64,000 nt of DNA from Plasticicumulans acidivorans (GTDB taxonomy: Bacteria > Pseudomonadota > Gammaproteobacteria > Competibacterales > Competibacteraceae), in NCBI RefSeq assembly GCF_003182095.1, contig NZ_QGTJ01000002.1:154435-218434 (forward strand), read 5' to 3'. The position numbers and the translations under genes are program-made. The notes below the pieces were generated by a model that worked only from the letters and a program-made list of their open reading frames with translations, did not search any database and was not told the DNA's origin. Shown here piece by piece: positions 10,260-19,608 of the stretch (the first letter of the stretch is position 1; each line of letters begins with the position of its first letter).

Positions 10260-10940
10260 GTGGACGTGAACGAAAAAGCGATGATCGATGATCTGTTCAG
10301 CCGCCTGCAGCAGGCCGAGACCAAGACCGGTCCGCGCGATGCACAGGCCGAAGGCGCGATCCGCGAAGCGCTGGCCAAGCAGCCGGCTGCGCCGTACTAC
10401 ATGGCGCAGGCGATGCTGGTGCAGGAACACGCCCTCAAGCAGCTCAACGAGCGCGTGCGCCAGCTCGAAACCGAAATGGCCAACCGCCCGGCCGGCGGCG
10501 GCGGTTTTCTCTCCGGCCTGTTCGGCGGCGGCCAGCAGCAGCAGGCAATGCCCTCGCGCATGCAGCCGCAGCCGGGACCGTTTCAGCAGGCGCCGCGTTC
10601 GAGCTTCCTCGGCGGCGCGCTGCAGACCGCGGCCGGCGTCGCCGGCGGCATGCTGCTCGGCCATGCGCTGATGGGCATGTTCTCCGACGTGTTCGGTGAC
10701 GCCGGCAGCGAAGCGGTCGCCGCCGCGGTACCGGAAGCCGCCAGCGATGCGCTCGGCGGGGACGCGCTGGCCGCGGCCGTGCCCGACATGTCGGCCGCCG
10801 ACTCCAGCTTCCTCAGCGGCGCCGATGCCAACCCCTTCGGCAGTGTCGGCAGCTTCAGTGACGACCAGCAGGCCAGCTCCGGCGGCTTCTTCGACGGCGG
10901 CAGCGACTTCGGCGGCGATGACGACGACAGCTTCGTCTAA
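10260..10940 (+). CDS. DUF2076 domain protein
   Basis: This 226-residue acidic protein begins with the conserved [12 protein letters not shown] helix of DUF2076. A coiled segment around [14 protein letters not shown] follows, then a Gly/Pro/Gln-rich linker, a hydrophobic Gly/Ala helix around residues 115-145, and a Ser/Asp/Gly-rich C-terminus ending in a run of aspartates. Members are annotated as putative periplasmic ligand-binding or envelope-stress proteins, but no function is established and no signal peptide is seen here. I start at GTG 10260 because AGAGGA precedes it and the resulting N-terminus matches the family; GTG 10266 or ATG 10281 are alternatives. Confidence 0.8.
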   Translation: MDVNEKAMIDDLFSRLQQAETKTGPRDAQAEGAIREALAKQPAAPYYMAQAMLVQEHALKQLNERVRQLETEMANRPAGGGGFLSGLFGGGQQQQAMPSRMQPQPGPFQQAPRSSFLGGALQTAAGVAGGMLLGHALMGMFSDVFGDAGSEAVAAAVPEAASDALGGDALAAAVPDMSAADSSFLSGADANPFGSVGSFSDDQQASSGGFFDGGSDFGGDDDDSFV

Positions 10941-11070
10941 GCCCCGCGACTGAAGCCGTCAGCCGACGGCAACTGCGCGCCCCGCGTGTGCTCCGGCCGC
11001 GCGGGGCACGCCGCGTGACGGCCCGGAATTTGCGGTTAAGCTAGCCGCTCGCCTGTATCCGGAGACCCTC

Positions 11071-12360
11071 ATGAGCCAAGACTGGCGCGCCGCCTGCACT
11101 GTCTACCTGCGCCCGCGCCTGCTCGCCATCCTGGCGATGGGCTTTGCCAGCGGCCTGCCGCAGCTGCTGACGCTGTCGACCCTCTCCTACTGGCTGCGCA
11201 AGCTCGGGGTCGACAAGACCACCATCGGTCTCGCCGCCCTGCTCGGCCTGCCGTACACGCTGAAGTTTCTCTGGGCGCCGCTGCTCGACCAGACACCGCC
11301 GCCGGGCCTGCGCCGCCTCGGCCGCCGGCGCGGCTGGCTGCTGCCGATCCAGCTGGCGCTGGCGGGTGCCGTCTACGCCCTCGGCCACACCGACCCGCTG
11401 GCCGCGCCGCTGGCCACCGGCCTGGTCGCCCTGCTGATCGCCTTCCTCTCGGCCAGTCAGGACATCGTCATCGATGCCTACCGCATCGAGATTCTCGCGG
11501 AGGATGAACAGGGTGCCGGTGCCGGCGCCACCCAGCTCGGCTACCGCATCGGCCTGCTCGCCGCCGGCGCCGGCGCCATCGCGCTGTCGGACTTCCTGCC
11601 ATGGGCCACGGTGTTCGCCAGCCTGGCGGCGCTGAGCGCGGTCAACGTCGTCGTCACCCTGCTCGCCCCGGAGCCCGCACGGGCACCGGCACCGAGCGTG
11701 CGCCTGAGTTTCAGCACCCGCCTGCAGGCGGCGGTGATCGAGCCGTTCCGCGATTTCGCCCGTCGCGCGCACTGGCCGGCGATCATCGCCTTCGTGCTGC
11801 TGTACAAGTTCGGTGATGCGCTGTCCGGCGGCATGGCCAATCCGTTCTACGTCGAGATGGGCTTCTCCGGCAGCGAGATCGCGGCGATCGCCAAGGTGTT
11901 CGGCATCTGGGCGACGATCGCCGGCGGCCTGCTCGGCGGCATCATCGTCGCCCGCCTCGGCGTGGTGCCGACGCTCGCGCTCGGCGGCGTCCTGCAGGCG
12001 CTGACCAATCTGCTGTTCGCGGCGCTGGCGCTGCGCGGCCACGACCTGCTGTGGCTGACGCTGGCGATCGGCGCCGACAACCTCGCCGGCGGCCTGGCCT
12101 CGGCGGCCTTCGTCGCCTACCTCTCCGGCCTGTGCGCCGCCGCTTATACCGCCACCCAGTACGCGCTGCTGACCTCGCTGATGGCGGTCGGCATGCGTCT
12201 GTTCGCCGCCGGCGGCGGCTGGCTCGCCGAGCAGCTCGGCTGGGTGTGGTTCTGGAGCGGCTCGGCGCTGCTGGCCGTGCCCGGCCTGCTGCTGCTGTGG
12301 TGGCTGCAGCGCGCGCCGCTCACGCCAGTCCCGCTGCACGGCGCGCGCGAGCGGGCCTGA
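11071..12360 (+). CDS. ampG: Muropeptide MFS permease AmpG
   Basis: This 429-residue major-facilitator protein has about twelve spans. The first-repeat sequence FASGLPQLLTLSTLSYWL, then SASQDIVIDAYRIE and the TLKFLWAPLLD motif are diagnostic for AmpG. AmpG imports GlcNAc-anhydroMurNAc peptides from the periplasm for cell-wall recycling, and its flux sets beta-lactamase induction in species with AmpR/AmpC. GGAG stands before the ATG. The gene ends 3 bp from the convergent dapA-like gene. Confidence 0.92.
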   Translation: MSQDWRAACTVYLRPRLLAILAMGFASGLPQLLTLSTLSYWLRKLGVDKTTIGLAALLGLPYTLKFLWAPLLDQTPPPGLRRLGRRRGWLLPIQLALAGAVYALGHTDPLAAPLATGLVALLIAFLSASQDIVIDAYRIEILAEDEQGAGAGATQLGYRIGLLAAGAGAIALSDFLPWATVFASLAALSAVNVVVTLLAPEPARAPAPSVRLSFSTRLQAAVIEPFRDFARRAHWPAIIAFVLLYKFGDALSGGMANPFYVEMGFSGSEIAAIAKVFGIWATIAGGLLGGIIVARLGVVPTLALGGVLQALTNLLFAALALRGHDLLWLTLAIGADNLAGGLASAAFVAYLSGLCAAAYTATQYALLTSLMAVGMRLFAAGGGWLAEQLGWVWFWSGSALLAVPGLLLLWWLQRAPLTPVPLHGARERA

Positions 12361-12363
12361 ACC

Positions 12364-13266
12364 TCAGACAGCGGCGTCGAGCTCGGCCAGCGCCGCCACC
12401 AGCCGCGCCTGCAGCGCCGCGCTGGCCGGCGTCATCGGCAGGCGCAGCGCACCATCGGCGATCAGCCCCTGATGGGCCAGCAGGGCCTTGACCGGCGCCG
12501 GGTTGGGCTCGGCGAACAGCAGGCGGATCAGCGGCAGCATCGCGTAGAACAGCGTATTCGCCGCCGCCTGCTCGCCGGCTTCGAGCAGCCGCCACAGCCG
12601 CACCCACAGCTCGGGGCGGATGTGCACCGCCGCGGCGATGGCACCGGCGCCGCCGAGCGCGTGGTTGACGCCGATGTGCGCATCCTCGCCGGCGAGGATC
12701 GCCAGCGGCGTGTGGGCGATCAGGTCCATCGTCAGCAGCAGGCTGCCGCCGCAGTCCTTCACCGCCTGGATGCGCGGGTGCTCGGCCAGCGCGCGGAAGG
12801 TATCGAACTCGATGGCCACGCCGGTGCGGTACGGAATGTTGTAAACCACGATCGGCACCGCCGCGGCCTCGGCCAGCGCCAGGAAGTGCTGGCGCAGCCC
12901 TTCCTGCGACGGACGCACGTAGTACGGCGCGGCGATCAGCAGCCCGGCGATGGCGCGCTGCTGCACGCTGTCGAGCCCGGCGCACATGCCGCGCGTGTCG
13001 TTGCCGCTGACGCCCATCACCACCGGGCAGCCGGCGGCGACTTCGAGCACGGCATCGAGCACGCCGAGACGCTCGGCCGGACTCAGCGTCGCCGGCTCGC
13101 CGGTGGTGCCGCAGACCACCAGGCCATCGACGCCGGCGTCGATGTAATGACGTGCCAGGCGCTGCACGCCGGCATAGTCGACGGCCTCGCCGGCAAACGG
13201 CGTGACCAGGGGCACCCAGATTCCATGAAACGGACTGGCGGTAGGGTTGGCAATCATCTCCTGCAC
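12364..13266 (-). CDS. Dihydrodipicolinate synthase (DapA) family aldolase
   Basis: This protein of 300 residues is a class I TIM-barrel aldolase. It shows VCGTTGEPATL near residue 52, the tyrosine and arginine of YNIPYRTG near 142, and the Schiff-base lysine in AVKDCGG near 166. True DapA condenses pyruvate with aspartate semialdehyde in lysine synthesis. The protein is clearly in the family, but KDG aldolase or other pyruvate aldolase activity is possible. No lysine genes are adjacent. The start is uncertain: the GTG at 13266 is four codons before an ATG at 13257, and AGGAG overlaps the two. Confidence 0.82.
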   Translation of the reverse strand: MQEMIANPTASPFHGIWVPLVTPFAGEAVDYAGVQRLARHYIDAGVDGLVVCGTTGEPATLSPAERLGVLDAVLEVAAGCPVVMGVSGNDTRGMCAGLDSVQQRAIAGLLIAAPYYVRPSQEGLRQHFLALAEAAAVPIVVYNIPYRTGVAIEFDTFRALAEHPRIQAVKDCGGSLLLTMDLIAHTPLAILAGEDAHIGVNHALGGAGAIAAAVHIRPELWVRLWRLLEAGEQAAANTLFYAMLPLIRLLFAEPNPAPVKALLAHQGLIADGALRLPMTPASAALQARLVAALAELDAAV

Positions 13267-13564
13267 CTCGAAATCGCATTCAGGCCGGCATGCGGCCGCT
13301 AGATCCGCCGGATTCGTCAGCAGGAGGGGCGCGAGGCGTGGGAGAGGGTTGACTGCGCTTCGTGTCCCGCCGGCTTCTCATCCGGACGGGACGACAGCCC
13401 GTTCAGATGAGCGGCTGCTTCTTCGCTTTTTTGCCGAACGCGCACGCGCGCGCCTGCGGTGCAGAGACCGCAATGGACGAGGCGCTGGAACGGGTACGGG
13501 TCGGATTCATGATCGGCGGGACAGCGAAGAAGGCGACCATTGTCGACAGTCATGCGGCAGCGCG
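13267..13564. other. Intergenic region without a convincing gene
   Basis: These 298 bp lie between the dapA-like start and the exonuclease III stop. Short open frames exist on both strands (for example 13362-13595 on plus) but have no recognisable domain, no good ribosome site and cross into xth. It should hold the dapA-like promoter. I see no clear terminator for xth. Confidence 0.6.
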
Positions 13565-14359
13565 TCAACTGGCCGGCGCATCGGCTTGCGCATAGTCGAC
13601 ACTCAACGGTGCATGGTCGGAAAAGCGCTGCTCCTTGTAGACACTGGCGGCGCGGATGCACTCGGCGATGCCCGGCGTGAGCACCTGATAATCCAGGCGC
13701 CAGCCGACGTTCTTCGCCCAGGCCTGGCCGCGGTTGGACCACCACGTGTAGCAGGCGTCGCCGTCGTCGGTGTACAGCCGCCGCCAGGCATCGACCCAGC
13801 CGGCCTCACCGAACAATTTATCCATCCAGGCGCGCTCCTCGGGCAGGAAGCCGGAGTTCTTCTGGTTGCCACGCCAGTTCTTCAGATCGGCGGCGGTGTG
13901 GGCGATGTTCCAGTCGCCGCAGACGACGTACTCGCGGCCGCTCGCCCGCCACTCGCCGAGCCGCTGCAGGAAGCGCTCCATGAACGAGAACTTCACCTGC
14001 TGGCGCTCCTCGCTGCTCGAACCCGACGGCAGATACAGCGACACCACCGACAGCGCGCCGAAGCGCGCCTCGATGTAACGGCCCTCGGCATCCATGTCGG
14101 CGAAGCCGTCGCCGAGCGCCGTCAGCACCTGCTCCGGCTCACGCTTCGACAGAATCGCCACGCCGCTGTAGCCGGGCTTGAGCGCATCGACGTAATGGCA
14201 GTGCCAGCCCGCGGGGCGGAACTCGGCCCCGCGCTGATGCTCCTGCGACTTGGTCTCCTGCAGACAGACGACATCGGCCTGCTGCGTAGCGAGCCATTCG
14301 AAAAAACCCTTGCGGGCGGCGGCGCGGATGCCGTTGCAGTTGAGCGAAATGATGCGCAT
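13565..14359 (-). CDS. xth: Exodeoxyribonuclease III
   Basis: This 264-residue enzyme of the EEP nuclease family opens with ISLNCNGIRAA. It contains the catalytic glutamate in CLQETKSQ, SGVAILS, CGDWNIAH with the catalytic Asp/Asn pair, and the terminal FSDHAPLSVDY histidine. It cleaves abasic sites and degrades 3' ends of duplex DNA in base-excision repair. The start at 14359 places the conserved MRIISLNCNG at the N-terminus. The nearby pyrE is a common neighbour in proteobacteria. Confidence 0.94.
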   Translation of the reverse strand: MRIISLNCNGIRAAARKGFFEWLATQQADVVCLQETKSQEHQRGAEFRPAGWHCHYVDALKPGYSGVAILSKREPEQVLTALGDGFADMDAEGRYIEARFGALSVVSLYLPSGSSSEERQQVKFSFMERFLQRLGEWRASGREYVVCGDWNIAHTAADLKNWRGNQKNSGFLPEERAWMDKLFGEAGWVDAWRRLYTDDGDACYTWWSNRGQAWAKNVGWRLDYQVLTPGIAECIRAASVYKEQRFSDHAPLSVDYAQADAPAS

Positions 14360-14430
14360 GGCGAAAGCGCTCGGCGGCGGAATGGGGTCACGATTGTCCC
14401 CGCTGCCGCCACCGTGGCGAAAGCCCTGAC

Positions 14431-16437
14431 TCAGGCGGCGCGGCGGCGGCCGACGTAGCCGGCCAGCAGGCCGAACGGCAGCAGCCACAGTGCCGACGGC
14501 GCCGGCACCGCCACCGCCAGGTCGACCAGCCGGCCCTCGCGGTCGTAAGGGTTGGCAACGCCGTAGCGGTCGGCACTGATGACGCCGCCGAGGCCGCCGT
14601 CGGCGGTCGCCGCGGTGATGTAGTTCAGCAGCGCCTCCTGATAGATGAGGGTGTCGACCAGCGCTTCGGGCTTGAGGCCGAGCAGCGCGAACGGGTAGCC
14701 GTCACCGCCGTTGGCGGTGAAGTCGATGGTGCCGAGCGAAACCCGGCGGGCGCTGGCGTTGACCACGCCGTTTTCGACCAGCCTGGTGCCGTCATCGAGC
14801 GTGATCGACAGAATGCGGCCACCGCTGACGGCGTTGCCGTCGGCATCGAGCACCAGCGCGTCACGGCGCGTGTCGTAGACGATGCTCATGCCGGAGACCT
14901 GCGCGAAGCGGCCGTTGGCGGCGCCGTCGGGCGAGGCGGTGGCCAGCGAATACTCCATCAGCTTCCACACCTGCTCGGCGCTGAGGTCCTTGAGCTGCAC
15001 CACCAGATTGGTGAACGGCAGCACGTTGAAGGTATCGCCGACGGAAACGTCGCCGGCGTTGATCGAGGCGCGGATGCCGCCGCCGTTCTGGATGGCGATG
15101 TCAGTCTTGGCGGTAAAGCGCACGGCGTCGGCGACCAGATCGCCGAGGTTGGTCTCACTGTTGCGCACGCCGAACTGGATCGCCGCCGCTGCGGTCGGCG
15201 CCGAGCCGCGGGTACCGTCGAGCACCATGTCGCTGTGACCGATGATCTGCTGGTTGAGCGCGGCGATGTACTCGCGCACCGGCGTCACCACCTGCGCATC
15301 GATCACCGGATCGGGGGCGACGAAGTCGGGATCGGCCGGGTTGCCGCTGACGCGCAGCATGCCGCTGCCATCGCCGACCACCGGCACGCCGGCGGCATCG
15401 CGCACGACGCGGCCCTGATCGTCGAGCGACAAGTTGAGCTCGCCGAGGTAGCGATTGCCGAAGTTCGAGGTCACGCCGAGCACCTTGCTGCCGTCATCGA
15501 GCGTGACCACCTGCGGGTAGCCGTCGATCACCGGCAGCTCGCCGCGGATCGTCGGCTCACCGGGGTCGCTCATCAGCTCGTGGCCGCCGCCGGAGACGAA
15601 GACGTCGAGACCGCTCAGCTTCGGCACCAGCTTGAGTTCGTTCTGGTAGTTCTGCAGGTGGCTGACCAGCACCACCGCGGTGGCACCATCGGCGCGTGCC
15701 TGGTCGATCTGAGCCTGCAGCAGCGGCACCATCGCCAGCAGATTGCTGTCGGCATCGGCGGCCGGGTCGAGGTTCTTGACGCTGACGCCATCGGGCGAGG
15801 AGATCGTCGGCAGCAGCGGCGTGGTGGCTCCGACGATGGCGATCTTGTTGCCCTTGCTGGTCTCGACGATGAGGCTCGGCGCGATCTTCTGCTGGTCGAC
15901 CAGCGCCTGCAGCGCGGCGTTGCCGGAAAAGTCGAGGTTGGCCGACAGATAAGGCGTGTTCGCGGCGGCGACGAACTGCGCGGTGACGCTGGAGCCGAGG
16001 TCGAATTCGTGGTTGCCGAAGGTCACGCTGTCGAAGCCGAGCTGGCGCAGCACGATGGCATCGTAGAAGTCCTGGCCGCCGCCCGGCGCGGCGTTGGCGA
16101 GATTGGCGAAACTCGCCGTCAACCGCGGCCCCGGCAGGAAGGCGTCGCCGGCGTTGACCGCCAGCACGCTGCGCCCGGCGGCCAGCGCTTCGCTGCGCTC
16201 GTTCTGCATCAGCGTCGCCAGCCGCGCGGCACCGCCGTAGTAGCTCAGCGCATCGCTCGGCGCGTCATACAGATTGCCCTGCGCGCTGATCAGCCAGGAC
16301 TCCTGATCGCCGACGTGAAACAGCGTGATGTCCTCGGCGGTCGGCACCGCATACGCCGGCCAGGCCAGCGCCAGGGATACGGCGAGGGCGAGGCGGCATC
16401 GCCAGCGGTCAGTCGTCGGCAACAGCTTGAACGTCAT
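14431..16437 (-). CDS. Surface 5'-nucleotidase/metallophosphatase with exosortase-type C-terminal tail
   Basis: This 668-residue secreted protein has a signal peptide (AVSLALAWPAYA) and a calcineurin-like metallophosphoesterase domain with GDAF, FGNHEFD, VSHL and SGGGHE. A 5'-nucleotidase C-terminal domain follows with NGGGIRASI. It should hydrolyse nucleotides or related phosphoesters outside the cytoplasm. The last 25 residues are VPAPSALWLL, a hydrophobic helix and a terminal RRRAA cluster, which resembles the PEP-CTERM/VPLPA sorting signals processed by exosortases. The UDP-sugar hydrolase part normally binds substrate through its C-terminal domain, which is intact. An inverted repeat covers the Shine-Dalgarno sequence. 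Confidence 0.88.
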   Translation of the reverse strand: MTFKLLPTTDRWRCRLALAVSLALAWPAYAVPTAEDITLFHVGDQESWLISAQGNLYDAPSDALSYYGGAARLATLMQNERSEALAAGRSVLAVNAGDAFLPGPRLTASFANLANAAPGGGQDFYDAIVLRQLGFDSVTFGNHEFDLGSSVTAQFVAAANTPYLSANLDFSGNAALQALVDQQKIAPSLIVETSKGNKIAIVGATTPLLPTISSPDGVSVKNLDPAADADSNLLAMVPLLQAQIDQARADGATAVVLVSHLQNYQNELKLVPKLSGLDVFVSGGGHELMSDPGEPTIRGELPVIDGYPQVVTLDDGSKVLGVTSNFGNRYLGELNLSLDDQGRVVRDAAGVPVVGDGSGMLRVSGNPADPDFVAPDPVIDAQVVTPVREYIAALNQQIIGHSDMVLDGTRGSAPTAAAAIQFGVRNSETNLGDLVADAVRFTAKTDIAIQNGGGIRASINAGDVSVGDTFNVLPFTNLVVQLKDLSAEQVWKLMEYSLATASPDGAANGRFAQVSGMSIVYDTRRDALVLDADGNAVSGGRILSITLDDGTRLVENGVVNASARRVSLGTIDFTANGGDGYPFALLGLKPEALVDTLIYQEALLNYITAATADGGLGGVISADRYGVANPYDREGRLVDLAVAVPAPSALWLLPFGLLAGYVGRRRAA

Positions 16438-16442
16438 GATTA

Positions 16443-16479
16443 GCCTCCAGAAAGTAAATATTTGTTAGGGTGTGGAGGC
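16443..16479 (-). promoter_or_regulatory. Inverted repeat masking the nucleotidase ribosome-binding site
   Basis: On the minus strand GCCTCCA (16473-16479) can pair with TGGAGGC (16443-16449) across a 23-base AT-rich loop. The second arm is the Shine-Dalgarno sequence of the nucleotidase gene, seven bases before its ATG. If the transcript starts upstream of 16479, translation could be controlled by this hairpin. Confidence 0.4.
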
Positions 16480-16575
16480 AGCATGTCGGCTGACGATGAA
16501 ACCGCCGTTGCAATCCGGTGACAGGGCTTGCGGCATAATGCGCCGCCCGATTCCTCGCCCGTGCGGAGCATCCAC

Positions 16576-17217
16576 ATGCAGGCTTATCAACGCGAATTCC
16601 TCGACTTCGCCATTGCGCAGGGCGTGCTGCGCTTTGGCGAGTTCACCCTGAAATCCGGCCGCCAGAGCCCGTATTTCTTCAACGCCGGCCTGTTCAACGG
16701 CGGCGCCGCCCTCGCCCGCCTCGGGCGTGCCTACGCCCAGGCGATCCGTGAATCCGGCATCGGCTTCGAGCTGCTGTTCGGCCCGGCCTACAAGGGCATT
16801 CCGCTGGCCGCGGCCACTGCCGTGCAGCTGTTCGAACAGCATGGCCTCGATACGCCGTGGTGCTTCAACCGCAAAGAGGCCAAGGACCACGGCGAAGGCG
16901 GCAACACCGTCGGCGCACCGCTCGCCGGGCGCGTGCTGATCATCGACGACGTCATCACCGCCGGCACGGCGATCCGCGAGTCGATGCGGCTGATCGAGGC
17001 GCACGGCGCGCAGGCCGCCGGCGTGGTCATCGCGCTCAATCGTCAGGAGCGCGGCCAGGGTGCGCTGTCGGCGATCCAGGAAGTCGAGCGCGACTACGGC
17101 ATCCCGGTGGTCAGCATCATCCGTCTCGCCGAGCTGATCGAGTACGTCGGCGAGCACGCCGAGTTCGCCCGCCACGCCGGGGCGATCGCCGCCTACCGCG
17201 CGCAGTACGGTATCTGA
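16576..17217 (+). CDS. pyrE: Orotate phosphoribosyltransferase
   Basis: This 213-residue enzyme joins orotate to PRPP in pyrimidine synthesis. The N-terminal [17 protein letters not shown], the [12 protein letters not shown] loop, the flexible-loop sequence [13 protein letters not shown], and the PRPP motif [13 protein letters not shown] are all present. The start at ATG 16576 matches the usual length of 213. The gene faces away from the nucleotidase gene, with about 140 bp between them. Confidence 0.96.
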   Translation: MQAYQREFLDFAIAQGVLRFGEFTLKSGRQSPYFFNAGLFNGGAALARLGRAYAQAIRESGIGFELLFGPAYKGIPLAAATAVQLFEQHGLDTPWCFNRKEAKDHGEGGNTVGAPLAGRVLIIDDVITAGTAIRESMRLIEAHGAQAAGVVIALNRQERGQGALSAIQEVERDYGIPVVSIIRLAELIEYVGEHAEFARHAGAIAAYRAQYGI

Positions 17218-17330
17218 GTCACCGGAACGCCATCGTGCCGACATGCGCGCGCAGTGCGCGCGTCATGCCGGTTTCATCCACGCCCCGGAAACTCGCGCCG
17301 ACCTTTCAAGACCCTGTTTGAGGCGGCGCG

Positions 17331-18224
17331 ATGCGCGAGCGCACTTTTCGGAGCATCTGGATCTCCGACATCCATCTCGGTTTCAAGGACTGCCAGGCCG
17401 GCTTCCTGCTCGACTTTCTGCAGCACTGCCAGTGCGAGCAGCTGTACCTGGTCGGCGACGTCATCGATTTCTGGGACCTCGGCAAGCGCCAGCGCTGGCC
17501 GGCGGCGCACAGTGGTGTGCTGCAGCGGCTGATCGGCCTCGCCGCCGAGGGCACCCGCGTGGTCTACGTGCCGGGCAATCACGACGAGCTGGTGCGCGCC
17601 TACGCCGGGCAGTTCTTCGGCGGCATCGAGGTGTGCAACGAGACCGTCCACACCACCGCCGACGGCCGCCGCCTGCTGGTGATGCACGGTGACGGCTTCG
17701 ATACGCAGGTGCGCGGCGGGCGCTGGCTGGAGCTGATCGGCGATGGCGCCTACGACCTGCTGCTGTTCCTCAACCGCTGGTTCAACCGCGCCCGCCGGCT
17801 GGCCGGCCTGCCGTACTGGTCGCTGGCGACCCGGCTGAAGACCGGCATCGAGCTGGCGGCGCGCGCCATCGACCGCTTCGAGCAGGCCGCCGCGCAGGAA
17901 GCCCGCCACCGCGAGCTCGACGGCATCATCTGCGGCCACATCCACAAGGCCGAGATGCGCGAGATCGACGGCACGCTCTACTGCAACGACGGCGACTGGG
18001 TCGAAAGCTGCACGGCGCTGGTCGAGCACCTCGACGGCCGTCTGGAAATCCTGCACTGGGCCGATGCCCGCCAGGTCACCCACCGTGAGCCCGGCGTGGT
18101 CCCCGAGCCACTGCCGCTGCCGGCGGCGGCCTGCGAGGCGGTCGAGCCGGTCGCCGGCGTGCCGGCCTGGGCCATGCACACTGCCAGCGCCCGCCTCGGC
18201 GCCTTCGCGCCCTCGCGCAGCTGA
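17331..18224 (+). CDS. LpxH-like UDP-2,3-diacylglucosamine diphosphatase family metallophosphoesterase
   Basis: This 297-residue protein carries the five metallophosphoesterase blocks in order: SDIHLG, GDVIDFWD, GNHDE, HGD and CGHIHKAE. The arrangement matches the LpxH-related family that hydrolyses UDP-diacylglucosamine in lipid A synthesis. It is longer than LpxH (about 240) through a low-complexity C-terminal tail after residue 250. The function is therefore likely but not certain; it may be the family's broader-specificity branch. A terminator hairpin follows. Confidence 0.8.
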   Translation: MRERTFRSIWISDIHLGFKDCQAGFLLDFLQHCQCEQLYLVGDVIDFWDLGKRQRWPAAHSGVLQRLIGLAAEGTRVVYVPGNHDELVRAYAGQFFGGIEVCNETVHTTADGRRLLVMHGDGFDTQVRGGRWLELIGDGAYDLLLFLNRWFNRARRLAGLPYWSLATRLKTGIELAARAIDRFEQAAAQEARHRELDGIICGHIHKAEMREIDGTLYCNDGDWVESCTALVEHLDGRLEILHWADARQVTHREPGVVPEPLPLPAAACEAVEPVAGVPAWAMHTASARLGAFAPSRS

Positions 18225-18253
18225 CGCCGCCCGCGCGGCACCGCTTTCCTGCT

Positions 18254-18277
18254 CCCCGCTGCGGCGGGGTTCTTTTT
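18254..18277 (+). terminator. Terminator after the LpxH-like gene
   Basis: The stem CCCCGC/GCGGGG (18254-18259 with 18264-18269) has a TGCG loop and is followed by TTCTTTTT. It sits between two convergent genes. Confidence 0.85.
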
Positions 18278-18282
18278 GCGCC

Positions 18283-19542
18283 TCACTTGACGCGCAGCCC
18301 CTGCGCCCGCAGCGCCGCGACGATTTCCTCGACGTGATCGCGGCCGCGCGTTTCCAGCGCGAGTTCGAGCTCCGCCTCGCGCAGGCCGACTTCGGCCGCG
18401 TCGCGGCGCTGGCTGATCTGCAGGATGTTGGCGCGGGCGCGGGCAACGATCGCGGCCACCTCGGCCACCGCGCCGGGGCGGTCGCCGACCAGCACCCGCA
18501 GATGCGCGAGGCGGCCGTCCTGCTCCAGGCCGCGGCCGATCAGCTTGGCCAGCTCGATCGGGTCGATGTTGCCACCGCTGAGCACGGCGACCACGCGCTT
18601 GCCGGCCAGGTCTTCGACGGCGCCTTCGAGCAGAGCAGCGACGCCGACGGCCCCGGCGCCTTCGGCGAGCAGTTTTTCCTGCTCCAGCAGCGCCAGGATG
18701 GCGCGGGCGATGGCCTCTTCATCGACGCTGACGACCTCGTCGAGGAAGGCTTCGGCCTGGGCGAAGGTGTACTGGCCGACGCGCGCCACGGCGATGCCGT
18801 CGGCCAGCGTCGCCGCCGGCTCGATCGCCGTCAGCGCCCCGGCGCGCAGGCTGGCGAGCATGCCGGGCACGCGCGCGGTCTGCACGCCGATGACGCGCAC
18901 GCCCGGACGCACCTGCTTGATCACCGTCGCGATGCCGCCGACCAGTCCGCCGCCGCCGACCGGCACCAGCACCGCGTCGAAATCGGCGAGCTGTTCGAGC
19001 AGCTCCAGCGCCACCGAGCCCTGCCCGGCCATCACGCCGGGATCGTCGAAGGCATGGATGAAGGTCGCCCCGCTCTCGCGCTGCAACTCGACGGCACGGG
19101 CGTAGGCGGCATCGTAGTTGTTGCCGACCAGCACGATGCGCGCACCGAACGCCGCGGTGCCGCGCACCTTGGCGAGCGGTGCGGTTTCCGGCATGACGAT
19201 GGTCGCCGGGATGCCGAGCCGCTGCGCGGCGTAGGCCACGCCCTGCGCATGATTGCCGGCCGAGGCGGCGATGACGCCGGCGGCCTGTTCAGCGGCGGTC
19301 AGCTGCAGCATGCGCGCCAGTGCGCCGCGCACTTTGAACGAGCCGGTCATCTGCAGATTTTCGCATTTGAGGAACAGCTCGCAGCCGCTGCGCGCCGACA
19401 ACTGCACGGCGCGGGCACAGGGCGTGACCGGCAAAGTGTCGCGGATGCGACGCTGGGCACGGACGATGTCATCGAGCGTCACCGGCACGTTTTCAATAGG
19501 TGAACGGCGTACCGAATCGCGCAAAAATACCTTTTCTATCAT
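18283..19542 (-). CDS. ilvA: Threonine ammonia-lyase with C-terminal ACT domain
   Basis: This protein of about 419 residues deaminates threonine to 2-oxobutanoate, the first step of isoleucine synthesis or of threonine catabolism. The PLP lysine lies in GSFKVRGA, followed by SAGNHAQGVA and the phosphate loop GGGGLVGG. A single ACT domain (about 340-419) binds an effector. This corresponds to the medium-length form, between TdcB and the two-ACT IlvA. The start is uncertain: ATG 19542 lacks a Shine-Dalgarno sequence and follows a T8 run; a GTG about 17 codons later would give a shorter N-terminus like TdcB. The structured element at 19609-19725 lies upstream. Confidence 0.88.
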   Translation of the reverse strand: MIEKVFLRDSVRRSPIENVPVTLDDIVRAQRRIRDTLPVTPCARAVQLSARSGCELFLKCENLQMTGSFKVRGALARMLQLTAAEQAAGVIAASAGNHAQGVAYAAQRLGIPATIVMPETAPLAKVRGTAAFGARIVLVGNNYDAAYARAVELQRESGATFIHAFDDPGVMAGQGSVALELLEQLADFDAVLVPVGGGGLVGGIATVIKQVRPGVRVIGVQTARVPGMLASLRAGALTAIEPAATLADGIAVARVGQYTFAQAEAFLDEVVSVDEEAIARAILALLEQEKLLAEGAGAVGVAALLEGAVEDLAGKRVVAVLSGGNIDPIELAKLIGRGLEQDGRLAHLRVLVGDRPGAVAEVAAIVARARANILQISQRRDAAEVGLREAELELALETRGRDHVEEIVAALRAQGLRVK

Positions 19543-19608
19543 TTGCTTGAAAAAAAAGTAACGTTCTCGAAACAATTTGCGCGGTGTGCCGTGGCAGCCG
19601 GCGACAGG

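Noticed and set aside
13362-13595. A 77-codon open frame in the dapA-xth gap
   Set aside because: It has no ribosome site, no similarity I recognise, and runs antisense into the end of xth.
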